Assembly: GCF_004209775.1 (NCBI RefSeq) | Contig: NZ_CP035914.1 | Coordinates: forward strand, 1-64,000 | Source of the DNA: Synechococcus sp. WH 8101 | GTDB taxonomy: Bacteria > Cyanobacteriota > Cyanobacteriia > PCC-6307 > Cyanobiaceae | DNA length: 64,000 bases | Direction: 5' to 3' | In this document: one piece after another, positions 32,547 through 41,435 of the stretch | Layout: each line of letters begins with the position of its first letter | Numbering within the stretch: position 1 is the first letter of the stretch | Program-made: the position numbers and the translations under genes | Notes under the pieces: model-generated | Told to the model about the DNA's origin: nothing | Databases searched by the model: none | The model's input: only the letters and a program-made list of their open reading frames with translations

Positions 32547-33620
32547 TCAGGCGTGGGCCTGCAGCCGATCGGCGCCGTCCGTCACGGTGATGGTCAGCAC
32601 CCGGTCGTCCACGCCGAGCTCTTCGAGCACGTCGAAGCCATCCACCACGTAGCCGAAGGCGGCGTTGCGTCCATCCACCAGGTTGAGCCCGGCGGGGGTG
32701 AGCTCGGCCTCATACAGGAACATGAAGAACTGGGACGATCCGTCATCCAGCGCCTGATCGGAGTGGGCCCATCCCAGGGTGCCCAGGGTGGCGAAGGGAA
32801 GGGTCGGCGTCGCTTTGTACAGCCCCACATCCTCGAAGGTCTGGTTGTAAAGCGTTTCAGGCTCTCCGGGCACCCGGATTTCCAGTGGCACGTGGCGTTC
32901 CTGCTTGGTGCTCGGATCGATGTAGCCGATTTCCGGACCTTCCGGATCACCCGTCTGAAGGATGTAGAAATCCTCGGCCCGTGTGAAGGGAAGGCCGTCG
33001 TAGAAGCCTTTGAGGGCGAGATCGATGAAGGCGCCCGCCGTCAGAGGGGCGTTGTAGCCATCCACCACGGCCGTCATTGCTCCCTGGGTGGTGTTGATCG
33101 TCACGGTGGCCCGTCCCAGCAGGCGGGGCAGGGCGTCGAATTCGGAAGGGATCTCGGGGATCGCGTCCTGCATCAGCATCGCTTCCAGGTCACCGATGCG
33201 ATTCAGGGTGCTGCGGCGGGTTTGCAGGAAGTCGGCTTTGTCCTGGGCCTCCACCTCCTCCTGGAGTTGATGGATGCCGTCTGAAACGGTGTCGAGCAGG
33301 TGCTCAGCGCTGGCCTGCTCCGGTTCGGGAATGGCCTCGAGGATGACCCTGCGCCGCGTGGCGAGCAGGGCCTGGCTGCGGCTGAGCGATCGTGACAGGG
33401 CACTCCAGCGCTTGGCGCGCAGGTCATCGCTGGTTCCCTCCAGACGATGTTGTAGCTCGCGCAGATCGGGCTGATCGAAGGGCAGGGCATCCCGCAAGAT
33501 CGCCGCCGGGTCTTTGACGGCGTTGCCCTGCGGTAAGCCGGCATGGGCCGGTTCAGCCAGGACCAGCCCAACGGCGCTGATCAGGGCAACCAGCAGGGCG
33601 GAGAGACGCTGAAGTGCCAT
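32547..33620 (-). CDS. CYP38/TLP40-like exported peptidyl-prolyl isomerase
   Basis: A 357-aa cyclophilin-type protein with an N-terminal signal peptide ([18 protein letters not shown]). A helical domain (about 30-185) is followed by a divergent cyclophilin domain (about 190-350) with [20 protein letters not shown] and [15 protein letters not shown]. This two-part layout matches the thylakoid-lumen CYP38/TLP40 of plants, which aids photosystem II assembly. By homology it likely acts in the lumen; isomerase activity of this subgroup is doubtful. Confidence 0.88.
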   Translation of the reverse strand: MALQRLSALLVALISAVGLVLAEPAHAGLPQGNAVKDPAAILRDALPFDQPDLRELQHRLEGTSDDLRAKRWSALSRSLSRSQALLATRRRVILEAIPEPEQASAEHLLDTVSDGIHQLQEEVEAQDKADFLQTRRSTLNRIGDLEAMLMQDAIPEIPSEFDALPRLLGRATVTINTTQGAMTAVVDGYNAPLTAGAFIDLALKGFYDGLPFTRAEDFYILQTGDPEGPEIGYIDPSTKQERHVPLEIRVPGEPETLYNQTFEDVGLYKATPTLPFATLGTLGWAHSDQALDDGSSQFFMFLYEAELTPAGLNLVDGRNAAFGYVVDGFDVLEELGVDDRVLTITVTDGADRLQAHA

Positions 33621-33657
33621 GGGGAACCCAGGTGCTGCCTGGACTTTGGCACAGCCG

Positions 33658-33663
33658 TATGAT
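33658..33663 (+). promoter_or_regulatory. Possible -10 element (TATGAT) of efp-accB
   Basis: TATGAT 22 nt before the efp start, in the same sequence context (GTATGATC) as the candidate before gap2. No convincing -35 hexamer. It also overlaps the divergent cyclophilin leader. Confidence 0.35.
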
Positions 33664-33684
33664 CCCCTGAACCGTTCAGCGGGA

Positions 33685-34248
33685 ATGATCTCCAGCAACG
33701 ACTTTCGCACCGGCACCACGATCGAGCTCGACGGTGCCGTCTGGCGCGTCGTCGAATTCCTGCATGTGAAGCCGGGCAAGGGTTCAGCCTTCGTGCGCAC
33801 GAAGCTCAAGGCGGTGCAGAGCGGCAGCGTTGTGGAGAAAACCTTTCGGGCCGGGGAGATGCTCCCCCAGGCCATGCTTGAGAAGTCGACGCTTCAGCAC
33901 ACCTATATGGAGGGTGAGGACTACGTCTTTATGGACATGTCGTCCTATGAGGAGACTCGTCTCACCGCGCAGCAGATCGGCGACAGCCGCAAATATCTCA
34001 AGGAGGGGATGGAGGTGAATGTGGTCTCCTGGAACGGCAAACCCCTGGAGGTGGAGCTGCCCAACTCCGTGGTGCTGGAGATCACTCAGACCGATCCGGG
34101 TGTGAAAGGTGACACGGCCACCGGAGGCACCAAGCCCGCCATCCTTGAGACCGGTGCCCAGGTGATGGTGCCCCTGTTCCTGTCCATTGGCGAGAAGATC
34201 AAGGTGGACACGCGCAACGACACCTATCTCGGCCGCGAGAACGGATGA
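33685..34248 (+). CDS. efp: Translation elongation factor P
   Basis: Relieves ribosome stalling at polyproline. The 187-aa protein has the domain I tip [14 protein letters not shown], whose lysine is the site modified in many bacteria, and two OB domains after it ([19 protein letters not shown]). The ATG at 33685 is conserved in the family ([10 protein letters not shown]). The stop overlaps the accB start as ATGA; the efp-accB pairing is a long-conserved arrangement. Confidence 0.97.
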   Translation: MISSNDFRTGTTIELDGAVWRVVEFLHVKPGKGSAFVRTKLKAVQSGSVVEKTFRAGEMLPQAMLEKSTLQHTYMEGEDYVFMDMSSYEETRLTAQQIGDSRKYLKEGMEVNVVSWNGKPLEVELPNSVVLEITQTDPGVKGDTATGGTKPAILETGAQVMVPLFLSIGEKIKVDTRNDTYLGRENG

Positions 34249-34730
34249 CCATGCAGCTTGATCACGACCAGCTCCATCGCCTGCTTATGGCGCTTGGTGA
34301 GAGCGACATCCAGGAATTCCGTCTGGAAGGCGATGACTTCCGCCTCGAGGTGCGTCGCAACCTGCCCTCGGCCGTGGTGCCTGTTGCCGCTGCCGCACCG
34401 GTACAGCCCTCCGTGGTCGCCGCCGCTCCCGAGACCGCCGCAGCGGCTCCAGCCACGCCACCGCCGGCGGTGGCGGCCACCCGGTCTGACCTTCAGGATG
34501 TGACCGCCCCGATGGTCGGCACCTTCTATCGCGCACCTGCTCCCGGTGAGGATCCGTTCGTGGAAGTGGGCACGCGGATCGGCGTCGGTCAGACCGTGTG
34601 CATCCTCGAGGCGATGAAGCTGATGAATGAGCTCGAGTCGGAGGTCTCCGGTGAGGTGGTGGAGATCCTGGTGGATAACGGTACGCCGGTGGAATTCGGT
34701 CAGGTGCTGATGCGGGTCAAGCCCGGCTGA
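34245..34730 (+). CDS. accB: Acetyl-CoA carboxylase biotin carboxyl carrier protein
   Basis: Carries biotin for malonyl-CoA formation in fatty acid synthesis. The 161-aa protein has an N-terminal helix and an Ala/Pro-rich linker (about 45-80). A biotinyl domain follows with the biotinylated lysine in [14 protein letters not shown]. Translationally coupled to efp by a 4-nt overlap. The last 31 nt overlap the convergent pdxA. Confidence 0.96.
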   Translation: MTMQLDHDQLHRLLMALGESDIQEFRLEGDDFRLEVRRNLPSAVVPVAAAAPVQPSVVAAAPETAAAAPATPPPAVAATRSDLQDVTAPMVGTFYRAPAPGEDPFVEVGTRIGVGQTVCILEAMKLMNELESEVSGEVVEILVDNGTPVEFGQVLMRVKPG

Positions 34731-35743
34731 GACAGATCCCAGGCGGCACGCAGTGCCGCCACCATGCTGTCGCTCCGAGCGATCCCACGGCCGGCGATAT
34801 CAAAACCGGTGCCGTGATCCGGTGAGGTGCGCAGAAAAGGCAGGCCGAGAGTGGTGTTCACCGCCTGATCAAAGGCCAGCAGTTTCACCGGGATCAAACC
34901 CTGGTCGTGATAGAGCGCCAGGATTCCGTCCGGGCTGTGGCGCTCCGGTCCCTGCATCCAGGCTCGAGCAGCTGGAAGCCAGCAAGTGTCTGGTGGCAGC
35001 GGCCCCTCTAGCTGAACCTCCGGGTGCTCTGACGCCCATTGGCGCAACAGGGGGATCAGCCAATCCCGCTCCTCCTTCCCAAGGTTGCCTTGTTCGCCGG
35101 CATGGGGGTTGAGGCCAGCCACCAGCAGGCGGGGTGCGGGATTGAAGCGACGGCAGAACTCCGCCAGGTGGTTGAGCTTCTCCAGCAGCCGGTCCGGCGT
35201 GAGTGCCTGGGGAACGGCTGCCAGTGGAATGTGCGTAGTGGCCAGCAGGGTGTTCAGGCGCCAGCCGCTCAGGGGCGAGAGCGCGGTGAACAGCATGGCG
35301 GCGCGATCGGTGCCGCACAGTTCCGCCAGCCGTTCCGTCTGGCCTGGATAGTCATGGCCAGCGGCGTGCCAGGCATGTTTGGCGATCGGTGCGGTCACGA
35401 GGGCGCGACCCTGACCGGCCAGCACCGCCCTGACGGCGTCAGTCAGCCATTGGAAACTGCACGCACCGGTGAGGGCCGACGCCTCCCCAGGTCGGATCGG
35501 GGCTGGCACGGGTCGATCGAGAACCTGCAGCCGCTCCGGGTCGGCCAGGGGGGTGATGCCGCGCGCGCACAGATCGCGGTGGACCGCTTCCAGGCTGCGG
35601 CGACAGCCCACCAATAACGGTGTCAGGTCGCGGGGAAGTTCCTCTGAAGCCAGAGCTTTCAGGGTCACCTCCATGCCGATGCCCGCAGGATCGCCAAGGG
35701 CAATCAGCAGGGTCTGACTAGCGTCGGTGCACTCAATCGACAT
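34700..35743 (-). CDS. pdxA: 4-hydroxythreonine-4-phosphate dehydrogenase
   Basis: Pyridoxal phosphate synthesis (DXP-dependent route). The 347-aa protein has GDPAGIGMEVTLKAL at the N-terminus, the metal-binding His segments LNPHAGEQGNLG and LYHDQGLIPVK, and FLRTSPDHGTGFDIAG. Its presence implies that PdxJ is encoded elsewhere. The start at 35743 (MSIECTDASQ) is divergent to, and overlaps, the start of a small membrane protein gene. Confidence 0.93.
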   Translation of the reverse strand: MSIECTDASQTLLIALGDPAGIGMEVTLKALASEELPRDLTPLLVGCRRSLEAVHRDLCARGITPLADPERLQVLDRPVPAPIRPGEASALTGACSFQWLTDAVRAVLAGQGRALVTAPIAKHAWHAAGHDYPGQTERLAELCGTDRAAMLFTALSPLSGWRLNTLLATTHIPLAAVPQALTPDRLLEKLNHLAEFCRRFNPAPRLLVAGLNPHAGEQGNLGKEERDWLIPLLRQWASEHPEVQLEGPLPPDTCWLPAARAWMQGPERHSPDGILALYHDQGLIPVKLLAFDQAVNTTLGLPFLRTSPDHGTGFDIAGRGIARSDSMVAALRAAWDLSQPGLTRIST

Positions 35744-35960
35744 GGCGATGCTGCGCTGGTTGCTTCTGGGGCTGTTGTTGTATGGGCTCGGGACGGCTCT
35801 GCGTCATGGTTGGCTGGAGGTGCAGTGGCATCGTCTGTTGCATGACGCCGGTCTCACCTTCGTCGATCCGGACAAACCGATCGAGCTCCACGAGCTGCCC
35901 CTGTTCAAGCCGACGCCCTCTCCGAAGCAGCCTTCGACGCTGAAGCAGCCGATGCCTTGA
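35742..35960 (+). CDS. Small conserved membrane protein
   Basis: A 72-aa protein with one N-terminal membrane span (LRWLLLGLLLYGLGTAL) and a Pro/Lys-rich tail. The ATG at 35742 is chosen; an ATG at 35727 would add five residues. It overlaps the pdxA start by 2 nt on one side and the 3' end of an epimerase gene on the other. No known family recognised. Confidence 0.6.
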   Translation: MAMLRWLLLGLLLYGLGTALRHGWLEVQWHRLLHDAGLTFVDPDKPIELHELPLFKPTPSPKQPSTLKQPMP

Positions 35961-36858
35961 AGCCCTCCGCCTTCCAGCAGTCGAGTAGACCGCTGCGGAA
36001 GGTGGGATGGAGCAGGGTGTATCCAAGCTCCTCGCAGAGCAGAGCGTTGCTGACGCGCCGGTTTTCCGCCCAGAAGGAGCGGGCCATGGCACTCATGGTC
36101 TGGCTCGCGTCGCTGTAGGGACGCGGTTGGGGCAGGGTGATGCCGAGCAGCTCGGCCGCATAACCCTGGATCTGCGCTGAGGGAGCCGGTTCGTCGTCGC
36201 TGATGTTCACGATCGGCGGCCGCCTGCCTTGGGCCGCCTCCTGGATCAGGTGCCAGCAGGCTCCGGCGATGTCATCCACGTGCACACGAGAAAACACCTG
36301 GCCAGGTTTGTCGATCGGTTGGAGATCGCCGCGAAGAATGGCCTGAAACGGTGATCGCCCAGGACCGTAGATGCCTGGAAGTCGCAGGATCTGCACAGGC
36401 CCATCGAAGCGTTGCCAGGCCTCTTCGCAGGCCAGACGGCGTTGGCTGCGCTCCTGCATCGGAGTGGCTGGATCGGATTCGCGCACCCAGGCCCCCTGGC
36501 GGTCGCCGTAGACGCCGGTGGTGGAGAGGTAGCCCACCCACTGCAGGGGCAAGCGCTGCAGGGTGTCGCCCAGGCAGCGGATCACGGGATCCTGGCCATC
36601 CCGTTCGGGTGGGATTGTGCTGAGCACATGGGTCACCCCCTGGAGCTGGGCCGGGTCGGGCAGTTGGTTCAGCTGGCTGTCGAAGCGCAGGGTGCTGGGG
36701 TCGCTGCTGTCGGCGGGGAGTCGCACGCTGGTGAGTACGCGCGTTCCCAGCTGCCGGGCCAGGGCGGCGAGGTGGCCACCACTGAAGCCCGCACCCAGCA
36801 CCAACAAAGTCGCATCAGCGGGCAGGGGCCGGCACCGGTTGACAAGATCCGAAAGCAT
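35905..36858 (-). CDS. NAD(P)-dependent epimerase/dehydratase-family protein
   Basis: A 317-aa extended short-chain dehydrogenase-like protein, close in style to YeeZ. The nucleotide-binding loop is LVLGAGFSGGHLAALARQLG, and YLSTTGVYGDRQGAW holds the conserved Thr/Tyr region. The expected YxxxK is not clear, so the substrate and even catalytic activity are uncertain. The C-terminus is a run of Ala/Ser/Lys (ASAASASKAASERASA) overlapping the convergent small gene by 56 nt. Confidence 0.8.
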   Translation of the reverse strand: MLSDLVNRCRPLPADATLLVLGAGFSGGHLAALARQLGTRVLTSVRLPADSSDPSTLRFDSQLNQLPDPAQLQGVTHVLSTIPPERDGQDPVIRCLGDTLQRLPLQWVGYLSTTGVYGDRQGAWVRESDPATPMQERSQRRLACEEAWQRFDGPVQILRLPGIYGPGRSPFQAILRGDLQPIDKPGQVFSRVHVDDIAGACWHLIQEAAQGRRPPIVNISDDEPAPSAQIQGYAAELLGITLPQPRPYSDASQTMSAMARSFWAENRRVSNALLCEELGYTLLHPTFRSGLLDCWKAEGFKASAASASKAASERASA

Positions 36859-36888
36859 CAGTACAAGTGTATTAGTTGTTGGTCATCC

Positions 36889-37089
36889 GTGGCGAATTCC
36901 TGCCTCAGCCTCGTTGCGCCTCCCGCCATCATCGCTCCGCCGCGGCGCCAGCCTTTTGCCTCGCTTCGCCTCGGTGTTGTGGCGGCCGCCTGTGTGACCG
37001 GGGCGTTTCTGCTGGCGCCGGAACAGCCCCAGCAGCAGGCGGCGATCTGCGAACGGCATCAGCCGGCGGCGGCCTGTCGGGTCTGGTGA
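36889..37089 (+). CDS. Small conserved protein with one membrane span
   Basis: A 66-aa protein starting with GTG and containing one hydrophobic segment (LGVVAAACVTGAFLLAP). It ends in ICERHQPAAACRVW, where paired cysteines could form a disulfide outside the membrane. The frame is open further upstream but only across the antisense of the epimerase gene, so the GTG 30 nt from the divergent gene is preferred. Unknown function. Confidence 0.55.
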   Translation: MANSCLSLVAPPAIIAPPRRQPFASLRLGVVAAACVTGAFLLAPEQPQQQAAICERHQPAAACRVW

Positions 37090-37113
37090 GGTTTGGCTCT
37101 AATACCTTGCCAA

Positions 37114-37545
37114 TCAGGCCGGTTGGAGTTGCCAGCCGCCCCTGTGGAGGTCATCGTCGGCATCGCGGTTGTCCAGATCGGCAACCTGTGCGGTGTCGAG
37201 ATCCGGCTGGGCCCACTGCAACAGGCGGAGCGCCAGGCGTAGATCGCCATCCATCCAGGCCCGGATTGCCATCGCGCGTCGCGGGTCGTAAAAACGCTGC
37301 CGACGATACCAATCGAAGGCATCCGCATCGGATTTGTGTCCGTTGCAGGAGAGGCAGGCGGGAACACAATTTTCGGTGACGCTCAGGCCACCACGGCTGC
37401 GGGGCAGCACATGATCAATCGATTCAGAGGGTTTGCCGCAATAAATGCAACTTTTTCCGGTGTAAGTGTGGAGCGATTGACGCCATCGTCGGACACGTAA
37501 CTTCGGGCAGAGATCTTCAAGGAAAACCGCATCCCTGCTGTGCAT
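37114..37545 (-). CDS. HNH endonuclease
   Basis: A 143-aa compact HNH nuclease: zinc-binding cysteines in CIYCGKP and CLSCNGHK flank the catalytic IDHVLPRSRGG. The C-terminal half has an Asp/Arg-rich region with no known domain. Many cyanobacteria encode a stand-alone copy; its substrate is unknown. It is transcribed divergently from the SNF2-like helicase gene, with 124 nt between them. Confidence 0.88.
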   Translation of the reverse strand: MHSRDAVFLEDLCPKLRVRRWRQSLHTYTGKSCIYCGKPSESIDHVLPRSRGGLSVTENCVPACLSCNGHKSDADAFDWYRRQRFYDPRRAMAIRAWMDGDLRLALRLLQWAQPDLDTAQVADLDNRDADDDLHRGGWQLQPA

Positions 37546-37669
37546 CCGAGTGCCTCGGTTGGGCGCAGTGTGCCGTCTCCAGCCCCGACGTCAATGTGTC
37601 GAAGACTGCATTTCCGCCCTTCTGTTGCTGTGAGCCAGCTGCGATTCATCGCCCACTCACAGTCGACTG

Positions 37670-39319
37670 GTGCCCTTCGCCAGGCGGGCTAAATTCATAG
37701 CTTCCGATGGATTGATCACGGCTTCAACGGCGCAGCGCTGTTATCTCGGTTTGTCTCCCACCGGCCTCGTGCGGGTGATGCATCCTTTTGACGCCGTGAC
37801 CCACGCGCAGGTGCGACGCATTCGGCCGAGGGGTATCTGGCGCGGTGCCGCTCAGGGTTGGGACTTTCCCCTCGCCGCAGCTCAGAGCCTGCAGGAGCAG
37901 CTTGGCCCTCGCTTTCCTGTGCGCGACGACCTGGCGCGCTGGCTGCAGTGGCATCGCCATCCTCTGCCGCCACTGCCGCCGCACCGCCAGCTTGTGGCGC
38001 TGGCTGATCTGGAGGCGCCCTTGCCGGATGGCCGTCTGCCCTTGCCCCATCAGCGCTCTGGGGCGCGGTGGTTGCTGGCCCGGCGTGGCGCCGTGCTCGC
38101 AGATGAGATGGGCCTGGGCAAGACGCTCACCGCTCTGCTGGCAGCACGGGCCATGCTGCGCGCCCAGCCTCTCGCCCTGCAGGTGATCGCTCCGGTGGGT
38201 TTGCATGATCATTGGCGCCGGGAGGCCAGTGGTCTGGATCTGGATCCCACCCTGCTCAGCTGGGCCAATCTTCCGCAGGAGCTGCCGGAGGCGGGCACCC
38301 TGTTGCTGGTCGACGAAGCGCATTTCGGTCAGTCCATGGCTGCGCAGCGCACCCAGGCCCTGCTGCGCCTGGCTCGCCACCCCCGCTTGCGGGCGATCTG
38401 GCTGCTCACCGGAACGCCGATGAAAAACGGACGTCCCGACCAGCTCTTCCCTCTGCTGGCTGCGATCGACCATCCGATCGCTCGCGATCAGCGTCGTTTT
38501 GAAGAGCGCTATTGCCAGGGTCACTGGAGTGAGCGGAGTGGTCAACGCCGTTGGCAGTCGGGGGGAGCCAGCCATCTGGAGGAATTACGCCGTCTCACTC
38601 GCCCCCTGGTGTTGCATCGACGCAAACAGCAGCTGCTGGGTCTAGCTCCCAAGCGACGGCGACTGCACCCTCTCGTGCTGTCGGAACCGGAAGCTCGGGG
38701 CATGGACCATCGCGTCGATCAGGTGATCGACGACTACCGCCGGCGGGTGCGTGCCGGTCTTGTGCGCTCCGATGCCGAAGCCTTTGCCCTGCTCACGGCC
38801 CTGCGACAGATCGCTGCCGAATTCAAGCTGCCGGCAGCCGAGCAGCTCATTCGCAAATGTCGTGCCGAGTCCGACACCGTGGTGCTGTTCAGCACGTTCG
38901 TGGAGCCGCTGCATCTGCTGCAGCAACGGCTGGGTGGTGCTGTGCTCAGCGGTCGTCTTCGGCCCAGCGAGCGCCAGGCGGTGGTGGATCGCTTCCAGGC
39001 CGGTGGCACAGACCTGTTGCTCAGCACCTACGGCACCGGAGGCCTGGGATTCACCCTGCACCGAGCACGGCACATCATTTTGCTGGAGCGTCCCTGGACC
39101 CCTGGTGCTGTGGATCAGGCGGAAGACCGCTGCCACCGCATCGGCATGGAGGGAGAACTGATCAGCCATTGGCTGCAGCTCGGCGTAGCCGATCAATTGG
39201 TGGATGGCCTGGTGGCCAGCAAAGCGAAGCAGATTGAGGTGCTGCTGGGCCCGCGCCGTCTGTCGTTGCAGCGTCAGCCCTTGCCGGCGTTGCTGACGCG
39301 TTGTCTGCAGGACGCCTGA
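37670..39319 (+). CDS. SNF2-family DNA helicase/translocase (SMARCAL1-like)
   Basis: A 549-aa compact SNF2 ATPase. Helicase motifs: I LADEMGLGKTLTALL, II LLVDEAHFGQ, III LLTGTPMKNGRPDQLFPLL, V STYGTGGLGFTLHRA, VI QAEDRCHRIG. The first ~110 residues include RIRPRGIWRGAAQGWDFPL, which resembles the HARP domain of SMARCAL1 annealing helicases. A role at stalled forks or in DNA repair is inferred. GTG start. The 3' end overlaps a convergent gene by 46 nt. Confidence 0.87.
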   Translation: MPFARRAKFIASDGLITASTAQRCYLGLSPTGLVRVMHPFDAVTHAQVRRIRPRGIWRGAAQGWDFPLAAAQSLQEQLGPRFPVRDDLARWLQWHRHPLPPLPPHRQLVALADLEAPLPDGRLPLPHQRSGARWLLARRGAVLADEMGLGKTLTALLAARAMLRAQPLALQVIAPVGLHDHWRREASGLDLDPTLLSWANLPQELPEAGTLLLVDEAHFGQSMAAQRTQALLRLARHPRLRAIWLLTGTPMKNGRPDQLFPLLAAIDHPIARDQRRFEERYCQGHWSERSGQRRWQSGGASHLEELRRLTRPLVLHRRKQQLLGLAPKRRRLHPLVLSEPEARGMDHRVDQVIDDYRRRVRAGLVRSDAEAFALLTALRQIAAEFKLPAAEQLIRKCRAESDTVVLFSTFVEPLHLLQQRLGGAVLSGRLRPSERQAVVDRFQAGGTDLLLSTYGTGGLGFTLHRARHIILLERPWTPGAVDQAEDRCHRIGMEGELISHWLQLGVADQLVDGLVASKAKQIEVLLGPRRLSLQRQPLPALLTRCLQDA

Positions 39320-39687
39320 CGCACCTTCAGTTCATGGCGCACCATCGGATCCACCGCTGAGCCCTTGCTGTTCATCAGCGTCATGGCCCGATCCACATCC
39401 CGGCAGGCCTGATCGATGCGGCCCAGCAGGATGTAGAGCAGGGAGCGATCGGTGAGCGGTGCCGGGTCGGTGCGATGGGCCTGCACCACCGCATTGCAGC
39501 GTTGCAAGGCCTGGTCCAGTTGGCTCAGGTCAAGCTCCTCCAGGCAGGCCTGGCTGTTGAGTTCCGATTGATCGGGTCGGGCGCTGGATTCGGAGCGCCC
39601 GGCGCTGCCCAGACCTGCAATCAGAAGGCCTGCCATCAATAGGCCGCCCAGCAGGCGCCTGGGATCAGTAGCTGTAGCGCTGTTCAC
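39274..39687 (-). CDS. Exported TPR-like small protein
   Basis: A 137-aa protein with an N-terminal hydrophobic signal (LLGGLLMAGLLIAGLGSAG). One or two TPR-like helices follow (RSLLYILLGRIDQACRDVDRA) with four cysteines that could form disulfides. It overlaps the preceding co-oriented gene by 23 nt and the 3' end of the helicase gene by 46 nt. No named family recognised. Confidence 0.65.
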   Translation of the reverse strand: MNSATATDPRRLLGGLLMAGLLIAGLGSAGRSESSARPDQSELNSQACLEELDLSQLDQALQRCNAVVQAHRTDPAPLTDRSLLYILLGRIDQACRDVDRAMTLMNSKGSAVDPMVRHELKVRQASCRQRVSNAGKG

Positions 39688-40087
39688 CGTAGGAAGAGGA
39701 GGAGTTGGACCCGTAGCTGGAGGTTTTGGGCTGGTTTTCAGGCAGTTGACCAGAGCCGCTGGAGGCCCCGAACAGATCGCCGAGATAGCGGCCGCAATCG
39801 GGATAGTTGCCGGGTGAATTGACCACCGCTTCTGTGATCATCACCGATGCATGCTCCGGCGACGTTTTGAACAGACTGTTGCCTTGCCGTTTGATCACGG
39901 CATAGGAGGCTTCCCAGCTGACGCTGTGGCTGTTGCCGTTGCTGCGCATGAAGCAGTAGATCTGCGCGCCTTTGGCAGCGGTCGGGTCCGTGCTGGCCTG
40001 ATTCGCTTGGGCACTGACACCCAGTCCCGTGCCGGTCAGTCCGGCCAGGGAGAGGGCAGCAGCGAGACAGTGACGGATCCTGACCAT
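39665..40087 (-). CDS. Exported conserved hypothetical protein
   Basis: A 140-aa protein with a signal peptide (LAAALSLAGLTGTGLGVSAQA) and a mature part containing two cysteines (IYCFMRSNGNSHSVSWEAS and DCGRYLGDLF). The tail is Ser/Tyr-rich and probably disordered (SSYGSNSSSSYGEQRYSY). The start at 40087 places the signal at the N-terminus; an ATG at 40129 would add 14 residues. It leads a two-gene unit with the TPR-like gene. Function unknown. Confidence 0.65.
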   Translation of the reverse strand: MVRIRHCLAAALSLAGLTGTGLGVSAQANQASTDPTAAKGAQIYCFMRSNGNSHSVSWEASYAVIKRQGNSLFKTSPEHASVMITEAVVNSPGNYPDCGRYLGDLFGASSGSGQLPENQPKTSSYGSNSSSSYGEQRYSY

Positions 40088-40150
40088 GGCTGGACGTTGA
40101 GGACGATCTGCGCCAACGTATCGATTCACCTGTTTCTGTCCAGGTCTGTT

Positions 40151-40666
40151 TCAGGACTCACCGATCCCGAGGGGGGTGAGCAGTTTCACCACCAACGGCA
40201 GCACTAACAGCACGGTGATCAGGCGCACGGCATGGAGCGCGGCCACGGCAGCTCCGACGCCGAATTCAGCGCCCACCAGACTCATGCCGCTGATGCCGCC
40301 CGGAGCGGCGCCGAGCAGGGCGACCACGGGATCAACCCCGAGCAGGCGACTGGTCCAGAGTCCCACCACGAGGCCGGTCATCACCAGGGTGAGCGTGATC
40401 AGCACCGCAGGCCGCCAGAGCTGTTGCAGCTGATGCAGGGCGTCCCGGGTCAGGCCTGTGCCGATCACGGTGCCGATGCCGATCTCCAGGGCTGTGCGCG
40501 TGCCGTGAGGCCATTCGGCCACAGGCAGGCGTCCGCTCATGCTGACCAGTCCGGCGCCAAGCAGAGCTCCGGCGAGGGGAGCGGCGGGAATGCCGGTGCG
40601 CAGGGCCAGCAGGCCCAGGGTTGCTCCAGCCAGCAGATACACCAGAGGCGTTGCCGGAACAGGCAT
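40151..40666 (-). CDS. AbrB-duplication-domain membrane protein (single repeat)
   Basis: A 171-aa very hydrophobic protein with about five membrane spans. It contains APLAGALLGAGLVSMSGRLP and LLGAAPGGISGMSLVGAEFG, the signature of the AbrB/ammonia-monooxygenase-associated membrane family. Typical members carry two tandem copies; this has one and probably dimerises. It is often mislabelled a transcriptional regulator, but it has no DNA-binding domain. Substrate unknown. Confidence 0.75.
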   Translation of the reverse strand: MPVPATPLVYLLAGATLGLLALRTGIPAAPLAGALLGAGLVSMSGRLPVAEWPHGTRTALEIGIGTVIGTGLTRDALHQLQQLWRPAVLITLTLVMTGLVVGLWTSRLLGVDPVVALLGAAPGGISGMSLVGAEFGVGAAVAALHAVRLITVLLVLPLVVKLLTPLGIGES

Positions 40667-40748
40667 GGAAGGGATTCCGATCAGGAAGCCTTCCAGTCTG
40701 ATCTGCCATGTGTTGTCATCGGCTCAGTCCTTCCGGCTCGCCGCGGCC

Positions 40749-41036
40749 ATGACCCAGTCCGTGTCCTTTCGCATCACCCGCACCGCTGAGGATGTGGCCC
40801 AGACCCTCAATGCCCTTTCGCAACGGTTGGTGAAACTGGAGCAGCGGCTTGAGAGCCTGGAGCTTCAGCTGCGCCAGCAGCAGCAGGCCGGAACGATGGC
40901 CGCCGAGGAGCTTGAGCGCCTCGATGGTGTGGATTTGATCCTGCAGGAGTGTCAGGACCTGCTGCGCGAGTCGGAAGCGATCACGGAACCATCCAGTCGT
41001 GATCAGGACATGGCGCTGGAGAGCCTGGCTGCCTGA
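40749..41036 (+). CDS. Coiled-coil conserved hypothetical protein
   Basis: A 95-aa protein dominated by a predicted coiled coil (LSQRLVKLEQRLESLELQLR and the following Gln run), with no cysteine-rich or catalytic motif. The ATG at 40749 is chosen, 82 nt from the divergent AbrB-like gene. The length is typical of small picocyanobacterial conserved proteins. Function unknown. Confidence 0.7.
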   Translation: MTQSVSFRITRTAEDVAQTLNALSQRLVKLEQRLESLELQLRQQQQAGTMAAEELERLDGVDLILQECQDLLRESEAITEPSSRDQDMALESLAA

Positions 41037-41102
41037 GGCTGAGTGGCCTTGGAACACCAGCACATCCTGGCCAGAGGTGTCAAAATAAAAAGAAAGCCAA
41101 CC

Positions 41103-41330
41103 ATGGCACACACCAACTCCCTCTCTTGTGCTCCGGGTGCTTCCCTCCGCCCGGCTCGGATTGCTTCTCCCTCCTGTGCCCGCCGAGGTTTCGTTGAGGG
41201 TGGGCATCAGTTGGAGAAACTGGAATTCGCCCTCGCTGTGGCGATGAGCCGCGGCGATGATGGCCGCTCCGCCCAGCTGCGTGAGCAGATTGAAGCCCTC
41301 GGCGGCAATGTCGAAGAGCCGGGAACCTGA
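41103..41330 (+). CDS. Small conserved hypothetical protein
   Basis: A 75-aa protein whose C-terminal half (HQLEKLEFALAVAMSRGDDG) is helical and more conserved-looking than its Ser/Arg-rich N-terminus. The ATG at 41103 is chosen; an upstream start at 41043 is possible but the added residues look unstructured. Followed by a strong hairpin. Unknown function. Confidence 0.55.
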   Translation: MAHTNSLSCAPGASLRPARIASPSCARRGFVEGGHQLEKLEFALAVAMSRGDDGRSAQLREQIEALGGNVEEPGT

Positions 41331-41341
41331 CATCTCTGGCT

Positions 41342-41368
41342 GCGGCATCGATGCAGCGTCGATGCCGC
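41342..41368 (+). terminator. Strong hairpin, probable terminator
   Basis: A perfect 10-bp stem (GCGGCATCGA, 7-nt loop, TCGATGCCGC) 11 nt after a stop codon. The downstream T-tract is weak and displaced, so this is either a terminator with a poor tail or an RNA-stabilising hairpin. Confidence 0.55.
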
Positions 41369-41435
41369 GGGGCTCACATCGGATGGTTGTTTTGTGCTGA
41401 GCAGAGATAAGATTGCAGAAGATTGATTGTTTGCA

